Positions 34,815 through 43,763 of a stretch of 64,000 nucleotides of DNA are shown here, one piece after another. The position numbers and the translations under genes were made by a program. Below the pieces are notes generated by a model. That model saw only the letters and a list, made by a program, of their open reading frames with translations. It was not told where the DNA came from and made no database searches. The stretch is from an uncultured Bacteroidota bacterium (GTDB lineage: Bacteria; Bacteroidota; Bacteroidia; Flavobacteriales; Flavobacteriaceae): contig CACHVZ010000003.1 in the NCBI GenBank assembly GCA_902583445.1, positions 62,001-126,000 of the forward strand, read 5' to 3'. How positions within the stretch are numbered: position 1 is the first letter of the stretch; each line of letters starts with the position of its first letter.

Positions 34815-35519
34815 ATGAATAATATCGAAGAATCTAATTTCTCATACATTAAAAATATCTTTGAATCAATTTCAAATGAATATGATTTTATGAATGATTT
34901 GATGACTTTTAATAATCATTCTAAATGGAAAAAAGAAATAGTTAAAATTGCAATAGATTCATCTCCAAAAAAAATTCTTGACATTGCAACAGGTACAGGA
35001 GATATAGCAATAAAACTTAGTAAAATAAAAGGGGCAATTATTGATGCAATTGATGTATCTGATAATATGCTTAAAATTGCTCATAATAAAATTAACAAGC
35101 TAAATATTGATAATATTAATTTAAAAACATGCGAAGCTGAGAATCTAGTTTTTGATGATAATCACTTTGATATCATATCTATAGGATATGGAGTTAGAAA
35201 CTTTACTAATCTTAATAAAGGGTTAAGTGAAAGTTACAGGGTTTTAAAAAAAAATGGAAAACTTATAATTCTTGAGACTTCAATTCCAGAAAATCCAATA
35301 ATTAAATTCCTATACACACTAATAACAACTATATATATTCCTCTGATTGCTTTTTTATTTTCTAGAAAAGCAAAAGCATATATTTATTTATTAAATTCTA
35401 CCAAAAAATTTCCTCCAAAAAATAAATTCCTTGAAATCCTTAACAGAATAGGGTTTAAAAAAATTGAAACAAGAAAAAAACTATATGGTGCTTCTACAAT
35501 TTATATTGCTTCAAAATAA
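34815..35519 (+). CDS. menG: Demethylmenaquinone methyltransferase (UbiE/MenG)
   Basis: 234 residues, class-I SAM methyltransferase. Signature YDFMNDLMTFNNHSKWKK near 24-41, SAM loop LDIATGTGDIAIKLS, and GVRNFTNLNKGLSE. Last step of menaquinone synthesis, the respiratory quinone of Bacteroidetes. Follows trpA directly. Confidence 0.94.
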   Translation: MNNIEESNFSYIKNIFESISNEYDFMNDLMTFNNHSKWKKEIVKIAIDSSPKKILDIATGTGDIAIKLSKIKGAIIDAIDVSDNMLKIAHNKINKLNIDNINLKTCEAENLVFDDNHFDIISIGYGVRNFTNLNKGLSESYRVLKKNGKLIILETSIPENPIIKFLYTLITTIYIPLIAFLFSRKAKAYIYLLNSTKKFPPKNKFLEILNRIGFKKIETRKKLYGASTIYIASK

Positions 35520-35601
35520 TCAATTATTGATAATTTAATATTCAATAATAATAAAGACTATATATATTCGTTATATTAATAAATATTTAAAATAATTAAA
35601 C

Positions 35602-36300
35602 ATGAAACAATTTATAACATTACTATTTACAATTATATTGGGATTTTCGTACTCTCAAGATAATATTGCTTGGAACAGAGTAGATCTTTATGTTCCTGCT
35701 AATCAAGCTGGAGCATACCTGGAGGCTATGGATGAGTTTTACTCTGAAATTGAAATGCCAGAGGGTGTAGCTGTATCTCTAGTTAGATATTTTTATAGAG
35801 CTGAGGATGTCAAAGCTACTCATTCAATTGTTTTTGCAGGCCCTGTAGAAGGACTAATTGAATTAAGACAAATAAGATCAGGAGAAAAATATGAGGATTT
35901 TTATGATGATTTAAATGCACTTGATGCTAAAGTTGTAGCTAACTCTGCTGGTCAAAGTCTTATACGAGTAAATACCGATGCTGAAAGAGGGAATTGGGCT
36001 CAATCATGGCAATGGAGTGTTGATGATCAAAGAGTATTTGCAGCAGCCTTTGCTGAATTAATGCAAAATTTTAAATCAGTTGAAACATATGTTGCTTTAG
36101 GCTCCATTAACCAGGGTGTCAGTAAACATGGAGAAAGTCACTACATATACTCTAATCAAGGAAGTTTTGCTGATAATTTAAATGGAGGTCCTCAAAATCA
36201 ACCTGAGTTTGAAGCTTTTGAAAAATTTGGAAATACTATTGCTCCAATTTCAACATTTCTAGGAACCAGAACAGAGGTAACTATTAAGACTTGGCAATAA
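35602..36300 (+). CDS. Secreted hypothetical protein
   Basis: 232 residues. Sec signal peptide MKQFITLLFTIILGFSYSQ, cleaved about residue 18-19. The mature part is acidic and aromatic-rich (WNRVDLYVP, MDEFYSEIEM, NWAQSWQWSVDD). No domain recognised; the two halves of the mature part look somewhat alike, which may mean a dimeric alpha-beta barrel repeat, but this is only an impression. It stands alone between menG and an intrinsic terminator. Function unknown. Confidence 0.75.
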   Translation: MKQFITLLFTIILGFSYSQDNIAWNRVDLYVPANQAGAYLEAMDEFYSEIEMPEGVAVSLVRYFYRAEDVKATHSIVFAGPVEGLIELRQIRSGEKYEDFYDDLNALDAKVVANSAGQSLIRVNTDAERGNWAQSWQWSVDDQRVFAAAFAELMQNFKSVETYVALGSINQGVSKHGESHYIYSNQGSFADNLNGGPQNQPEFEAFEKFGNTIAPISTFLGTRTEVTIKTWQ

Positions 36301-36321
36301 TAAAATTCAATTTATAATAAT

Positions 36322-36350
36322 AAAACCCTTAGTTTTCTGAGGGTTTTTTT
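36322..36350 (+). terminator. Intrinsic terminator
   Basis: AAACCCTTAG and CTGAGGGTTT arms (10 bp, one G-T) around TTTT, followed by a T-run. Placed 22 nt after the secreted protein gene. Confidence 0.88.
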
Positions 36351-36367
36351 TATTTTAGAAATAAAAA

Positions 36368-36922
36368 ATGGCAAGAACTCCATCAAATATGATCTCATTA
36401 GGATCTGAGGCTCCTGATTTTAATCTTCCAGATGTTAATTCCGAAACTAACATTTCATTAAAAGAGTATAAAGGTGAAATAGGTACAGTTATAATGTTTA
36501 TTTGTAATCATTGTCCATATGTCAAACATGTCAATCCAACCATAACAAAAATATCTAAAAAGTATCATGGAGAAGATATTAGGTTTATAGCAATCTCTAG
36601 TAATGATGTATTAAATTATCCTGATGATAGTCCTGAAAAAATGAAAATAAATGCTATTGAGAATGATTTTATTTTTCCATATCTATATGATGAGTCTCAA
36701 GATGTTGCCAAAGCTTATGATGCTGCATGTACTCCTGATTTTTATCTTTATGATTCAAATTTAAAGTTAGTTTATAGAGGGCAATTAGACGATTCAAGAC
36801 CAGGTAATGATACTTTATCTGATGGAGCTGACATAGAAAATGCAATTGAATGCCTTGTATCTGGAAAGGAGAACACAAAACTTCAGAAACCTAGTATAGG
36901 GTGTAATATAAAGTGGAAATAA
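36368..36922 (+). CDS. Thioredoxin-family (AhpC/TSA-like) protein
   Basis: 184 residues, no signal peptide, so cytosolic. Redox motif CNHC (46-49) in MFICNHCPYVKHV; the conserved CTPDFYLYD later carries the cis-Pro; terminal SIGCNIKWK is usual for this subfamily. Probably a thiol reductase or peroxiredoxin-like enzyme; the substrate is unknown. Followed after 1 nt by the dehydratase gene. Confidence 0.88.
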   Translation: MARTPSNMISLGSEAPDFNLPDVNSETNISLKEYKGEIGTVIMFICNHCPYVKHVNPTITKISKKYHGEDIRFIAISSNDVLNYPDDSPEKMKINAIENDFIFPYLYDESQDVAKAYDAACTPDFYLYDSNLKLVYRGQLDDSRPGNDTLSDGADIENAIECLVSGKENTKLQKPSIGCNIKWK

Positions 36923-36923
36923 A

Positions 36924-37859
36924 ATGTCAAAAAATGATTTAATTGATTGTCATGATAGGATTAAACCATTTATTCATAATACGCCTGTATTAACTTCAAA
37001 ACTGATTAACAATTTAGCTGGAGCTGATATATATTTTAAGTGCGAAAATTTTCAAAAAATGGGAGCATTTAAAATGAGAGGGGCAGCAAACGCAATTCTA
37101 AAACTTTCCAATGAACAAAAAAATAATGGTGTAGTTACGCACTCATCCGGTAACCATGCACAGGCTGTATCTCTGGCTGCAAAAAAAATTGGAATTAGGG
37201 CTTATATAGTAATGCCATCTAATGCTCCTGAAATAAAAAAAATAGCAGTTAAAAGTTATGGAGGTGAGTTAATTGAATGTGAACCAAATCTAGCTGCAAG
37301 GGAAGCTGCTGCTAAAAAAATTGTGGATTTAAAGGGTGCTACTTTTATTCATCCTTCTAACAATATTGATGTAATAATTGGACAGGGCACTTCATGTAAA
37401 GAGCTCATTGAAGAATATGGTTTTTTTGATCATATAATTGTACCAATTGGAGGGGGAGGATTAATTGCAGGAACAGCCTTAGCAGTAAAATATTTTGGAG
37501 ATAAATGCTCGGTTATTGGAACAGAACCTCTTGAAGTGGATGATGCTTATAGATCTTTAATTAGTGGTAAAATTGAATCAAACTCAACTACTAATACTAT
37601 TGCAGATGGACTAAAAACTCAACTTGGAGATAAAAATTTTCCTATAATACTTAAGGAAGTAAAGTCAATTATAAGAATTACAGAAGATGAAATCATTGAA
37701 TCAATGAAATTAATTTGGCAACACCTGAAGATAATATGTGAACCTTCTTGCTCTCTTCCCCTTGCTGGAGTTATAAAAAACAGAGAACAGTTCTTAGGGA
37801 AAAAAATCGGTATTATAATTACAGGAGGTAATGTAGATCTTAAAAATCTACCATTTTAA
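36924..37859 (+). CDS. Threonine/serine dehydratase or serine racemase (PLP fold type II)
   Basis: 311 residues. PLP Lys50 in GAFKMRGA; SSGNHAQAVSLAA; phosphate loop GGGGLIAG near 178; terminal SGGN-type segment ITGGNVDL. No ACT regulatory domain, so it is a catabolic or racemase-like form rather than the feedback-controlled IlvA. Makes 2-oxobutanoate from threonine or pyruvate from serine. Convergent with the next gene at a 3-nt gap. Confidence 0.87.
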   Translation: MSKNDLIDCHDRIKPFIHNTPVLTSKLINNLAGADIYFKCENFQKMGAFKMRGAANAILKLSNEQKNNGVVTHSSGNHAQAVSLAAKKIGIRAYIVMPSNAPEIKKIAVKSYGGELIECEPNLAAREAAAKKIVDLKGATFIHPSNNIDVIIGQGTSCKELIEEYGFFDHIIVPIGGGGLIAGTALAVKYFGDKCSVIGTEPLEVDDAYRSLISGKIESNSTTNTIADGLKTQLGDKNFPIILKEVKSIIRITEDEIIESMKLIWQHLKIICEPSCSLPLAGVIKNREQFLGKKIGIIITGGNVDLKNLPF

Positions 37860-37862
37860 TAT

Positions 37863-38297
37863 TTACGAAATCTTTCTATTACCAATAATAGAAATTGAGT
37901 GAAGGATTACAATCCCCAGACCAAGATAAATAAATGGTGAACTTGGAATCCAAATAAATGCAAGGACTAAAGCTAAATAAACTGTAAGACCAGTAGATAT
38001 TAGCAGAGATTTTCTTATATCTGAATCTTCAATAAACTTTTCTCTAAGAAATGAAATTATAAATAAGCCTATCATTGAAATCCATAAACCAAAAAAACGA
38101 TAGTTCTGCTGTAAATAGCCTGGAAGAGTATCATTAATTTCATTAGAAAATAATTTTTCAAATGTCATATTAAGTCTTTCTTCATTGGCAACCTTATCAA
38201 GCATCCATGGCTCATCAACAAAGATATACCTTAAGCCCATTATTATGAATATGAAGCCAATTGTTAATAACGGTATCCTAAATAATTTGTTCTTCAT
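37863..38297 (-). CDS. Hypothetical membrane protein, four helices
   Basis: 144 residues from ATG 38297 (MKNKLFRIPLLTIG); the frame is open further upstream into the MerC gene, which is rejected. Hydrophobic helices near 8-24, 72-90, 96-113 and 117-135 (estimated). Not recognised. Downstream of the MerC-type gene with a 37-nt gap and probably cotranscribed. Confidence 0.7.
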   Translation of the reverse strand: MKNKLFRIPLLTIGFIFIIMGLRYIFVDEPWMLDKVANEERLNMTFEKLFSNEINDTLPGYLQQNYRFFGLWISMIGLFIISFLREKFIEDSDIRKSLLISTGLTVYLALVLAFIWIPSSPFIYLGLGIVILHSISIIGNRKIS

Positions 38298-38334
38298 ATA
38301 TAAAAAGTAAAAAAATTTTTTCTGTTTGTAAAAA

Positions 38335-38730
38335 TTAGTCATTACAACACTCTCCATCTTTACATTGACAATATTTCAAATTGAAAATATGAGCATAAAC
38401 TAGAGAAAATGCAGATATATATGAAAATAATTCTGAAATTTCAATTATTCCAATAATTTCATTTAGAATTACTATTACAAAAAATAGCCAACAGGTCCAT
38501 AATATTAGTTTCATAAAATTCTTTGAAGTATTTCTTGCTGAATAGTAAACTGCAATAAACGACAAAAAGATGAATAAAAAATTCATTGATTCCCACCATA
38601 TTGGCTGTATGTCAACAGAAACAAAACCAGATTGTGTAATAAATAAAATTGGTGTTGCAAAACAATGAATAGAACAAATCAGGCTTGTAAAAATTCCAAT
38701 TGTATCTGAGTTATTTAAGACTACTTTCAT
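38335..38730 (-). CDS. MerC domain membrane protein
   Basis: 131 residues from ATG 38730. The longer open frame upstream runs through tRNA-Asp and is an artefact. Four membrane helices; the first carries a Cys pair in CSIHC as in MerC mercury/metal transporters; the tail CQCKDGECC could bind metal. Metal specificity is unknown; chromosomal MerC-like proteins in this phylum lack other mer genes, as here. Confidence 0.8.
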   Translation of the reverse strand: MKVVLNNSDTIGIFTSLICSIHCFATPILFITQSGFVSVDIQPIWWESMNFLFIFLSFIAVYYSARNTSKNFMKLILWTCWLFFVIVILNEIIGIIEISELFSYISAFSLVYAHIFNLKYCQCKDGECCND

Positions 38731-38744
38731 ATTTGATTGATATG

Positions 38745-38819
38745 TGGGTAATACTGGATTCGAACCAGTGACCCCTACCCTGTCAAGGTAGTGCTCTAAA
38801 CCAACTGAGCTAATCACCC
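38745..38819 (-). tRNA. tRNA-Asp (anticodon GTC)
   Basis: Cloverleaf on the minus strand: acceptor GGGTGAT/ATTACCC, anticodon loop TTGTCAA-like reading GTC in CCTTGACAGGG, T loop GTTCGAATC. Single gene, CCA not encoded. Confidence 0.95.
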
Positions 38820-38827
38820 ATGCTTTG

Positions 38828-38835
38828 CAAATTTA
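38828..38835 (-). promoter_or_regulatory. Candidate -7 box (TAAATTTG) of tRNA-Asp
   Basis: Minus strand TAAATTTG 8 nt before the tRNA 5' end, the right distance for a TSS at the mature end. No TTG at -33. Confidence 0.35.
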
Positions 38836-38860
38836 AAAGATTTCTTTATACTTTTAGAGA

Positions 38861-39478
38861 ATGAAACATTTATCTAAAGAAGACTTTGACGATTTACAAA
38901 AATTTTATAGAATTAACCTTATTAATTCTTGTACAGGATACAAATCAGCTAATTTAATTGGATCCATTTCAAAAGATGGAGTTGAAAATGTAGCTGTCTT
39001 TAGTTCTATTACACATTTAGGTAGTAATCCTGCAATGCTTGGATATATTTTAAGACCTACAACTGTTCCCAGAAATACCTACAAGAATATAAAAGAGACA
39101 GGTTTTTTTACTGTAAATCATATTGTCAGTGATATTATAAGTGAAGCTCATCATACAAGTGCTAAATATCCCGAAGAAATTTCTGAGTTTGATATGACTC
39201 AACTTGAACAAGAATATAAAAAAGGATGCAAAGCTCCATTTGTTAAAGGATCGCCTGTTCAACTTGTTTGTAAATATCTTAATGAATATAATATTGAAGA
39301 AAACGGAACTATTTTAGTTGTAGCAAGTATTGAGCAACTATATTTTAATGAAGATCTAGTTAGTGAAACAGGGTTTTTAAGACTTGATAAAGGTAATGTA
39401 GTTACAATTAATGGATGTGATGGATATGCATTGCCAACTCTTCTTGATAGATTTGATTACCAAAGACCAAAAAAATAA
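38861..39478 (+). CDS. Flavin reductase family (FMN-binding split-barrel) protein
   Basis: 205 residues. Split-barrel flavin reductase fold with the SANLIGSISKDGVENVAVFSS segment, RPTTVPRNTYKNI and an FTVNHI strand. Such proteins bind FMN and reduce it with NAD(P)H or act as oxidoreductases; the substrate is not known. The stop codon abuts the ATG of the methyltransferase gene. Confidence 0.85.
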   Translation: MKHLSKEDFDDLQKFYRINLINSCTGYKSANLIGSISKDGVENVAVFSSITHLGSNPAMLGYILRPTTVPRNTYKNIKETGFFTVNHIVSDIISEAHHTSAKYPEEISEFDMTQLEQEYKKGCKAPFVKGSPVQLVCKYLNEYNIEENGTILVVASIEQLYFNEDLVSETGFLRLDKGNVVTINGCDGYALPTLLDRFDYQRPKK

Positions 39479-40117
39479 ATGGATTTTATATCTGATAAAT
39501 TAGCTGATTATTTAAATAAAAATTCTGAAAAAGAGCCAGAAATTTTATCTCGGCTGAGTAAAGAGACTCATCAAAAGATTTTGCAACCTAGAATGTTAAG
39601 TGGACATATTCAAGGAAGATTTTTAAGTTTTATATCTAAAATTAAATCTCCTGACAAAATTTTGGAGATTGGAACATACACTGGATACAGCACTATTTGT
39701 CTAGCTGAAGGGTTATCAAAAAATGGAAAAATTGATACAATAGATAAAAATGAGGAATTGATTAAAATACAGAATAAGTATTTTGAGGAGAGTGGATTCA
39801 GGAATAAAATTATTCAACATACCGGATATGCTATAGATATATTGAAAAACTTAAATGAAAAATATGATATTATTTTTATTGATGCTGATAAAGAAAATTA
39901 TATTAACTATTTCAATCAAGCATCAAATAAACTTTGCAAAAATGGTATTATAATTTCAGATAACGTCCTTTGGTCTGGAAAGGTCTTAGACTCCAATCAA
40001 ATGGATGAAGAAACTTCTACTCTTGTTCAGTTTAATAAAATAATTAATGATGATAAAAGGTTTAAAAGTATTATTTTACCAATTAGAGATGGGATCTCAA
40101 TTTCAAGACTAGTTTAG
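39479..40117 (+). CDS. O-methyltransferase (class I SAM, caffeoyl-CoA type)
   Basis: 212 residues. LEIGTYTGYSTICLAEGL SAM loop, IDKNEELI acid loop, FIDADKENY and SDNVLWSGKV are the YrrM/COMT family signatures; metal-dependent methylation of a catechol-like hydroxyl or of tRNA wobble uridine is possible (TrmR-like). Its 3' end overlaps tatA on the other strand by 9 nt. Confidence 0.9.
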   Translation: MDFISDKLADYLNKNSEKEPEILSRLSKETHQKILQPRMLSGHIQGRFLSFISKIKSPDKILEIGTYTGYSTICLAEGLSKNGKIDTIDKNEELIKIQNKYFEESGFRNKIIQHTGYAIDILKNLNEKYDIIFIDADKENYINYFNQASNKLCKNGIIISDNVLWSGKVLDSNQMDEETSTLVQFNKIINDDKRFKSIILPIRDGISISRLV

Positions 40118-40384
40118 ATCTCTTTTAATTGAGTCCTTTAAATCATCAAAGTCTTTTTTTATATCACTTACACTATCATTTAAATCCTTAGTGATTGATT
40201 TAGATGGATTCTTTACTTCAGTATTTTTAGAAATCTCAGTTTTTATCTCGTTTGTTGCCTGCCTAATCTGAGTCATACCTTTTGCAAGGCCTTTTGCAAT
40301 TGATGGAATTTTATCAGCACCAAATACAAGTAAAACAATAAAAAAAACAAAAACAAGTTCTGCTCCACTAATAAAAAGAATCAT
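40109..40384 (-). CDS. tatA: Sec-independent translocase protein TatA/TatE
   Basis: 91 residues. One N-terminal helix, the FG hinge (VFGADKIP), an amphipathic helix (IAKGLAKGMTQIRQATNEI) and a polar tail. Forms the pore of the twin-arginine export machinery with TatC. No tatC in the window. Confidence 0.92.
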   Translation of the reverse strand: MILFISGAELVFVFFIVLLVFGADKIPSIAKGLAKGMTQIRQATNEIKTEISKNTEVKNPSKSITKDLNDSVSDIKKDFDDLKDSIKRDLN

Positions 40385-40397
40385 AACATAAAACTAA

Positions 40398-41174
40398 TCA
40401 ATTATTAAAGCTCTCAAAATTTTTTTTAAAATATTCAATAACTATTGTATAGTTGCCCATTTTAAAATTTTCTTCAACAGGATAATTCAAATATGTTGAG
40501 GTTACAAAATTATGGATATTGTCTATTTTTAAATCAAATTCCTGCATAAAAAAACTTTGACCATAAAATTTTATAATTTGATCAATGAGGTCATAATCAT
40601 TACTGTATTCCCTTACTTTTTTTAAGTTTTTATAATATCCTGAAACCCATTTATACATTCTTTCAATATTAAAACCACCTGTAAGTGGTGCTAAAAGCAA
40701 CTCAGAGGTCAGCTGAGCATTAGTAGGGATCTTTTCCATTCTAATACCAGTAAAACCAGGAATCCCAAGATCATCAAAATTAATTGGATCAATTACACCT
40801 GAGTTTAGCAGATCAGTTGATAAGTTACCAGATAATCCACTTGAGTTAACAATTACCTCATCTAATTCATTTACAAACTCCTCTAAAAAAACTTTAACTG
40901 AAATAGAATTTAGTAGATCATCGTTTATGATAATTTTCTTTCGTTTAAACTGAATAGCAGAAAAAATAATTTCATCATTTAGATTTGCATATATTTTAAA
41001 ATCTCCTTCAGAGTCTGTAATTGTATTATAGCCTGAAGTAATATTTAATACATGAACACCTTCTATTGAATATGAATCATCGTTATAAACTGTACCTTCA
41101 ATTAACTTTTGACCATTACTTTGTGATAAACAAATTATTGGAAAAAATAGTAAAAGAAATAAAGTATTTCTCAT
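40398..41174 (-). CDS. Secreted protein with carboxypeptidase-D-like regulatory domain, copy 2
   Basis: 258 residues. Signal peptide (about 1-20), then a beta-sandwich domain like that at the N-terminus of SusC proteins (LIEGTVYNDDSYSIEGVHV ... DEIIFSAIQF), ending with an LDEVIV element near residue 107; the rest is unknown. Tandem paralogue of the preceding gene, 4-nt ATGA overlap. No barrel follows, so it is not a transporter. Function unknown. Confidence 0.8.
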   Translation of the reverse strand: MRNTLFLLLFFPIICLSQSNGQKLIEGTVYNDDSYSIEGVHVLNITSGYNTITDSEGDFKIYANLNDEIIFSAIQFKRKKIIINDDLLNSISVKVFLEEFVNELDEVIVNSSGLSGNLSTDLLNSGVIDPINFDDLGIPGFTGIRMEKIPTNAQLTSELLLAPLTGGFNIERMYKWVSGYYKNLKKVREYSNDYDLIDQIIKFYGQSFFMQEFDLKIDNIHNFVTSTYLNYPVEENFKMGNYTIVIEYFKKNFESFNN

Positions 41175-41896
41175 TCTACTTGTAGAGATTTATATATCTC
41201 TACTTCTTTTAATAAATAATCTATTATTAAAAATTGATTTTTTTCTAAAATAAGGTTTTTAAGCTTTTGATCTGAGTCCAGTTTATAAAGGAAATCAGAG
41301 GTTTCATAGGGTTCAAGGTTAAGAATATCTGAAAAAAAGTTATCATCTAAAATATATGGAAGGACCTCACTAGGAGAAATATTAATTTTTTCTTCTTCAG
41401 ATTTTGAATCAACTAAAGAGGATAATAGCTTAAATATATTTACAAAATTTAGTCCATTCACTATTTGCCTATCATCAGTTAAAATGTTTTGGATTCTTGT
41501 TGACTTATCATCTAAATATTCAAAACCTTTAAATTGTTCTTGCTTAAGATCTAAGAATTTTTGAGTATCATCAGGCGTAATAACTACCTCATCTAGCTCT
41601 CTAACTCTTTGGTTAATTTGAACTATCAATCTTTTATTTTTCATTACCTCCTCGCTCACTCTAACAGTTCTAATTATGTATTGAACAGAAGAAAAAATAA
41701 TTTCATCATTAACTCTTGCTAAAATTGCAAATTCACCATTTTCATTAGTAATAGTTGTATTTTGAGAAGTATTATTAACAACATTAGCCGAAGGAACATC
41801 TATATTTCTATAAATGACTTTTCCTTTAATTAACTGTCGTTCTTGGGAAAAACCAAATTGAAAAATAAAGATTAAAAAAAGAATCTTTTTGAACAT
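41171..41896 (-). CDS. Secreted protein with carboxypeptidase-D-like regulatory domain, copy 1
   Basis: 241 residues with signal peptide MFKKILFLIFIFQFGFSQ. Domain: LIKGKVIYRNIDVPSANVV ... NDEIIFSSVQY ... ELDEVVIT. The C-terminal half is acidic and helical and differs from its paralogue. Probably periplasmic or at the outer membrane. Function unknown. Confidence 0.8.
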   Translation of the reverse strand: MFKKILFLIFIFQFGFSQERQLIKGKVIYRNIDVPSANVVNNTSQNTTITNENGEFAILARVNDEIIFSSVQYIIRTVRVSEEVMKNKRLIVQINQRVRELDEVVITPDDTQKFLDLKQEQFKGFEYLDDKSTRIQNILTDDRQIVNGLNFVNIFKLLSSLVDSKSEEEKINISPSEVLPYILDDNFFSDILNLEPYETSDFLYKLDSDQKLKNLILEKNQFLIIDYLLKEVEIYKSLQVE

Positions 41897-41963
41897 ATCT
41901 CTAACTAATTTACAAATAAATCATTCATAAAATAAAGAGTTCAAAATTTAATCTTTCTACAAA

Positions 41964-42719
41964 TTACCTAACAAAGACTGGGTTTAATAAATCCTTTGAT
42001 TCATCGGAGCTAAACGAATAACCTGAGTAGTCAAATCCTAAAATATCATTTTCGGATTTAATTTCATTTTCGATTAAATATCTTGTCATTAATCCTCTAG
42101 CTTTTTTTGCGTAAAAAGAAATTATTTTAAGCTTACCATTTTTAAAATCCTTAAACTGGGGAGAAATAATTTTGTTACTCAACAATTTAGGATTTATAAC
42201 TGAAAAGTATTCGTTACTAGCAAGGTTTATGATAAGCTCATCATCAGAAACTTCGTCAGTAATAGAATTAGTTACAGATTCACTCCAAAAATCATAAAGA
42301 TTTTTTGAACCATTTACTGAAATCTTTGTTCCCATCTCAAGTCTATAAGGTTTGATAATATCAAAAGGTTTGAGAATACCATAAAGACCCGATAATATTC
42401 TAACACTTTTTTGAATTTTTTCATGCTTATCATTAGGTATTGATGATATATCAATGCCATCATATACATCACCGTTAAATGCATAGATAGCCTGCTTTTC
42501 AGATGAATCTGAATTCTGGAATTCTTGATTTCTTTGCCAGTTCAAATCACTTAACTTAGGAGATATACTCATAAGTTTACCAAGATCAGGAGCAGATAAA
42601 TCTTTAATTATATCATTAATCTGTTTGGCTTTTTTGCCAAATAAAGGGTTGGAGCTATGACTTGTCTCCACGTCGATTTCAAAATCAAGAGATTTTGCAG
42701 GGGAAATAAGTATTTTCAT
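41964..42719 (-). CDS. yaaA: Peroxide stress protein YaaA
   Basis: 251 residues, DUF328 family: MKILISPAKSLDFE start, AFNGDVYDGID, ILSGLYGILKPFD, and FYAKKARGLMTRYL. In E. coli the protein lowers free iron and protects DNA during H2O2 stress. Lies 15 nt after rluD; it has its own candidate -7 box (TAACTTTG) overlapping the rluD end. Confidence 0.93.
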   Translation of the reverse strand: MKILISPAKSLDFEIDVETSHSSNPLFGKKAKQINDIIKDLSAPDLGKLMSISPKLSDLNWQRNQEFQNSDSSEKQAIYAFNGDVYDGIDISSIPNDKHEKIQKSVRILSGLYGILKPFDIIKPYRLEMGTKISVNGSKNLYDFWSESVTNSITDEVSDDELIINLASNEYFSVINPKLLSNKIISPQFKDFKNGKLKIISFYAKKARGLMTRYLIENEIKSENDILGFDYSGYSFSSDESKDLLNPVFVR

Positions 42720-42729
42720 CTTTTTATTT

Positions 42730-42737
42730 CAAAGTTA
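42730..42737 (-). promoter_or_regulatory. Candidate -7 box (TAACTTTG) of yaaA
   Basis: Exact TAnnTTTG match on the minus strand, 10 nt before the yaaA ATG and partly inside the rluD stop region. No -33 TTG. Confidence 0.3.
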
Positions 42738-43763
42738 TAAATTTTTATGTTTTGAATAACCTCTCCATTTTTCAATAACAGAATTCATATCTATTGGAAT
42801 ATCACTGTCAAAAAGAACATTTTCTTTAGTTTTAGGGTGAATAAAGCCAAGTGTTTTAGCATGAAGAGCTTGTCTTGGCAACATATCAAAACAATTTTCC
42901 ACGAACTGTTTATACTTTGAATAAACAGTTCCTTTTAATATTTTATTTCCACCATATCTTTCATCGTTAAAAAGTGTATGCCCTATGTATTTCATATGAA
43001 CCCGAATTTGGTGAGTTCTTCCTGTTTTTAATTTACAACTAACAAGCGTTACATAACCAAACCTTTCTATGACTTTATAATTAGTAATTGCATCTTTTCC
43101 ACCCTCAAGATCTTCATAAACAATCATTTGAAGTCTATTTTTTGGATTTCTTCCAATTGGTGCATTGATCTCACCCTCATCATTTTTCACATCCCCCCAC
43201 ACTAATGCTAAATATTCTCTTTCAACTGATTTCTTAAAAAATTGCTTAGCAAGAATAGTCATAGATTTTTCAGTTTTTGCTATTACTAAAAGACCAGAGG
43301 TATCCTTGTCAATTCTATGAACTAATCCAGGTCTATTAGATGAGTTATTAGGAAGATTATCAAAATGATATAAAAGACCATTTATTAATGTGCCTGAATA
43401 ATTACCGTGACCTGGATGAACCACCATTCCACTTTTTTTGTTAATTACAATTATTGAATCATCTTCATATTTTATATCTAATTCAATATTTTCAGGAGTA
43501 AGAAGATTTTCATATGGAGGATGAGTAAATAATATTCTTATTTTATCTCCTTTTTTAACTTTATAACTGGATTTTACAATTATACCATTAACCCTAATTG
43601 ATCCTTCTTTTGCTGCTTTTTGAATTTTATTTCTAGTTGCATTTTCAATCCTATTCATTAAAAATTTATCAATTCTAAGTGGTTCCTGACCAACATCAAT
43701 ATCAAAAGCAAAATGCTCATGAAGATCTTGTTCAAAAATTTCTTTGGAGTTATCTTTTTCCAT
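42735..43763 (-). CDS. rluD: 23S rRNA pseudouridine synthase, RluD family
   Basis: 342 residues. N-terminal S4 RNA-binding domain (about 27-90, LRIDKFLMNRI), catalytic domain with Asp in HRIDKDTSGLLVIAK, and GRTHQIRVHMKYIGHTLFND. Modifies uridines in helix 69 of 23S rRNA by analogy with E. coli. Overlaps the PASTA gene by 14 nt; the ddl | PASTA-rluD arrangement is common in Flavobacteriia. Confidence 0.93.
   Translation of the reverse strand: MEKDNSKEIFEQDLHEHFAFDIDVGQEPLRIDKFLMNRIENATRNKIQKAAKEGSIRVNGIIVKSSYKVKKGDKIRILFTHPPYENLLTPENIELDIKYEDDSIIVINKKSGMVVHPGHGNYSGTLINGLLYHFDNLPNNSSNRPGLVHRIDKDTSGLLVIAKTEKSMTILAKQFFKKSVEREYLALVWGDVKNDEGEINAPIGRNPKNRLQMIVYEDLEGGKDAITNYKVIERFGYVTLVSCKLKTGRTHQIRVHMKYIGHTLFNDERYGGNKILKGTVYSKYKQFVENCFDMLPRQALHAKTLGFIHPKTKENVLFDSDIPIDMNSVIEKWRGYSKHKNL

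Noticed and set aside
35523-35549. 8-bp inverted repeat ATTATTGA / TCAATAAT after menG
   Set aside because: Pure A/T-rich stem without G/C core or T-run; likely chance in this base composition.
38731-38817. N-terminal extension of the MerC-type protein
   Set aside because: These codons are the tRNA-Asp gene read as protein; the MerC start is ATG 38730.
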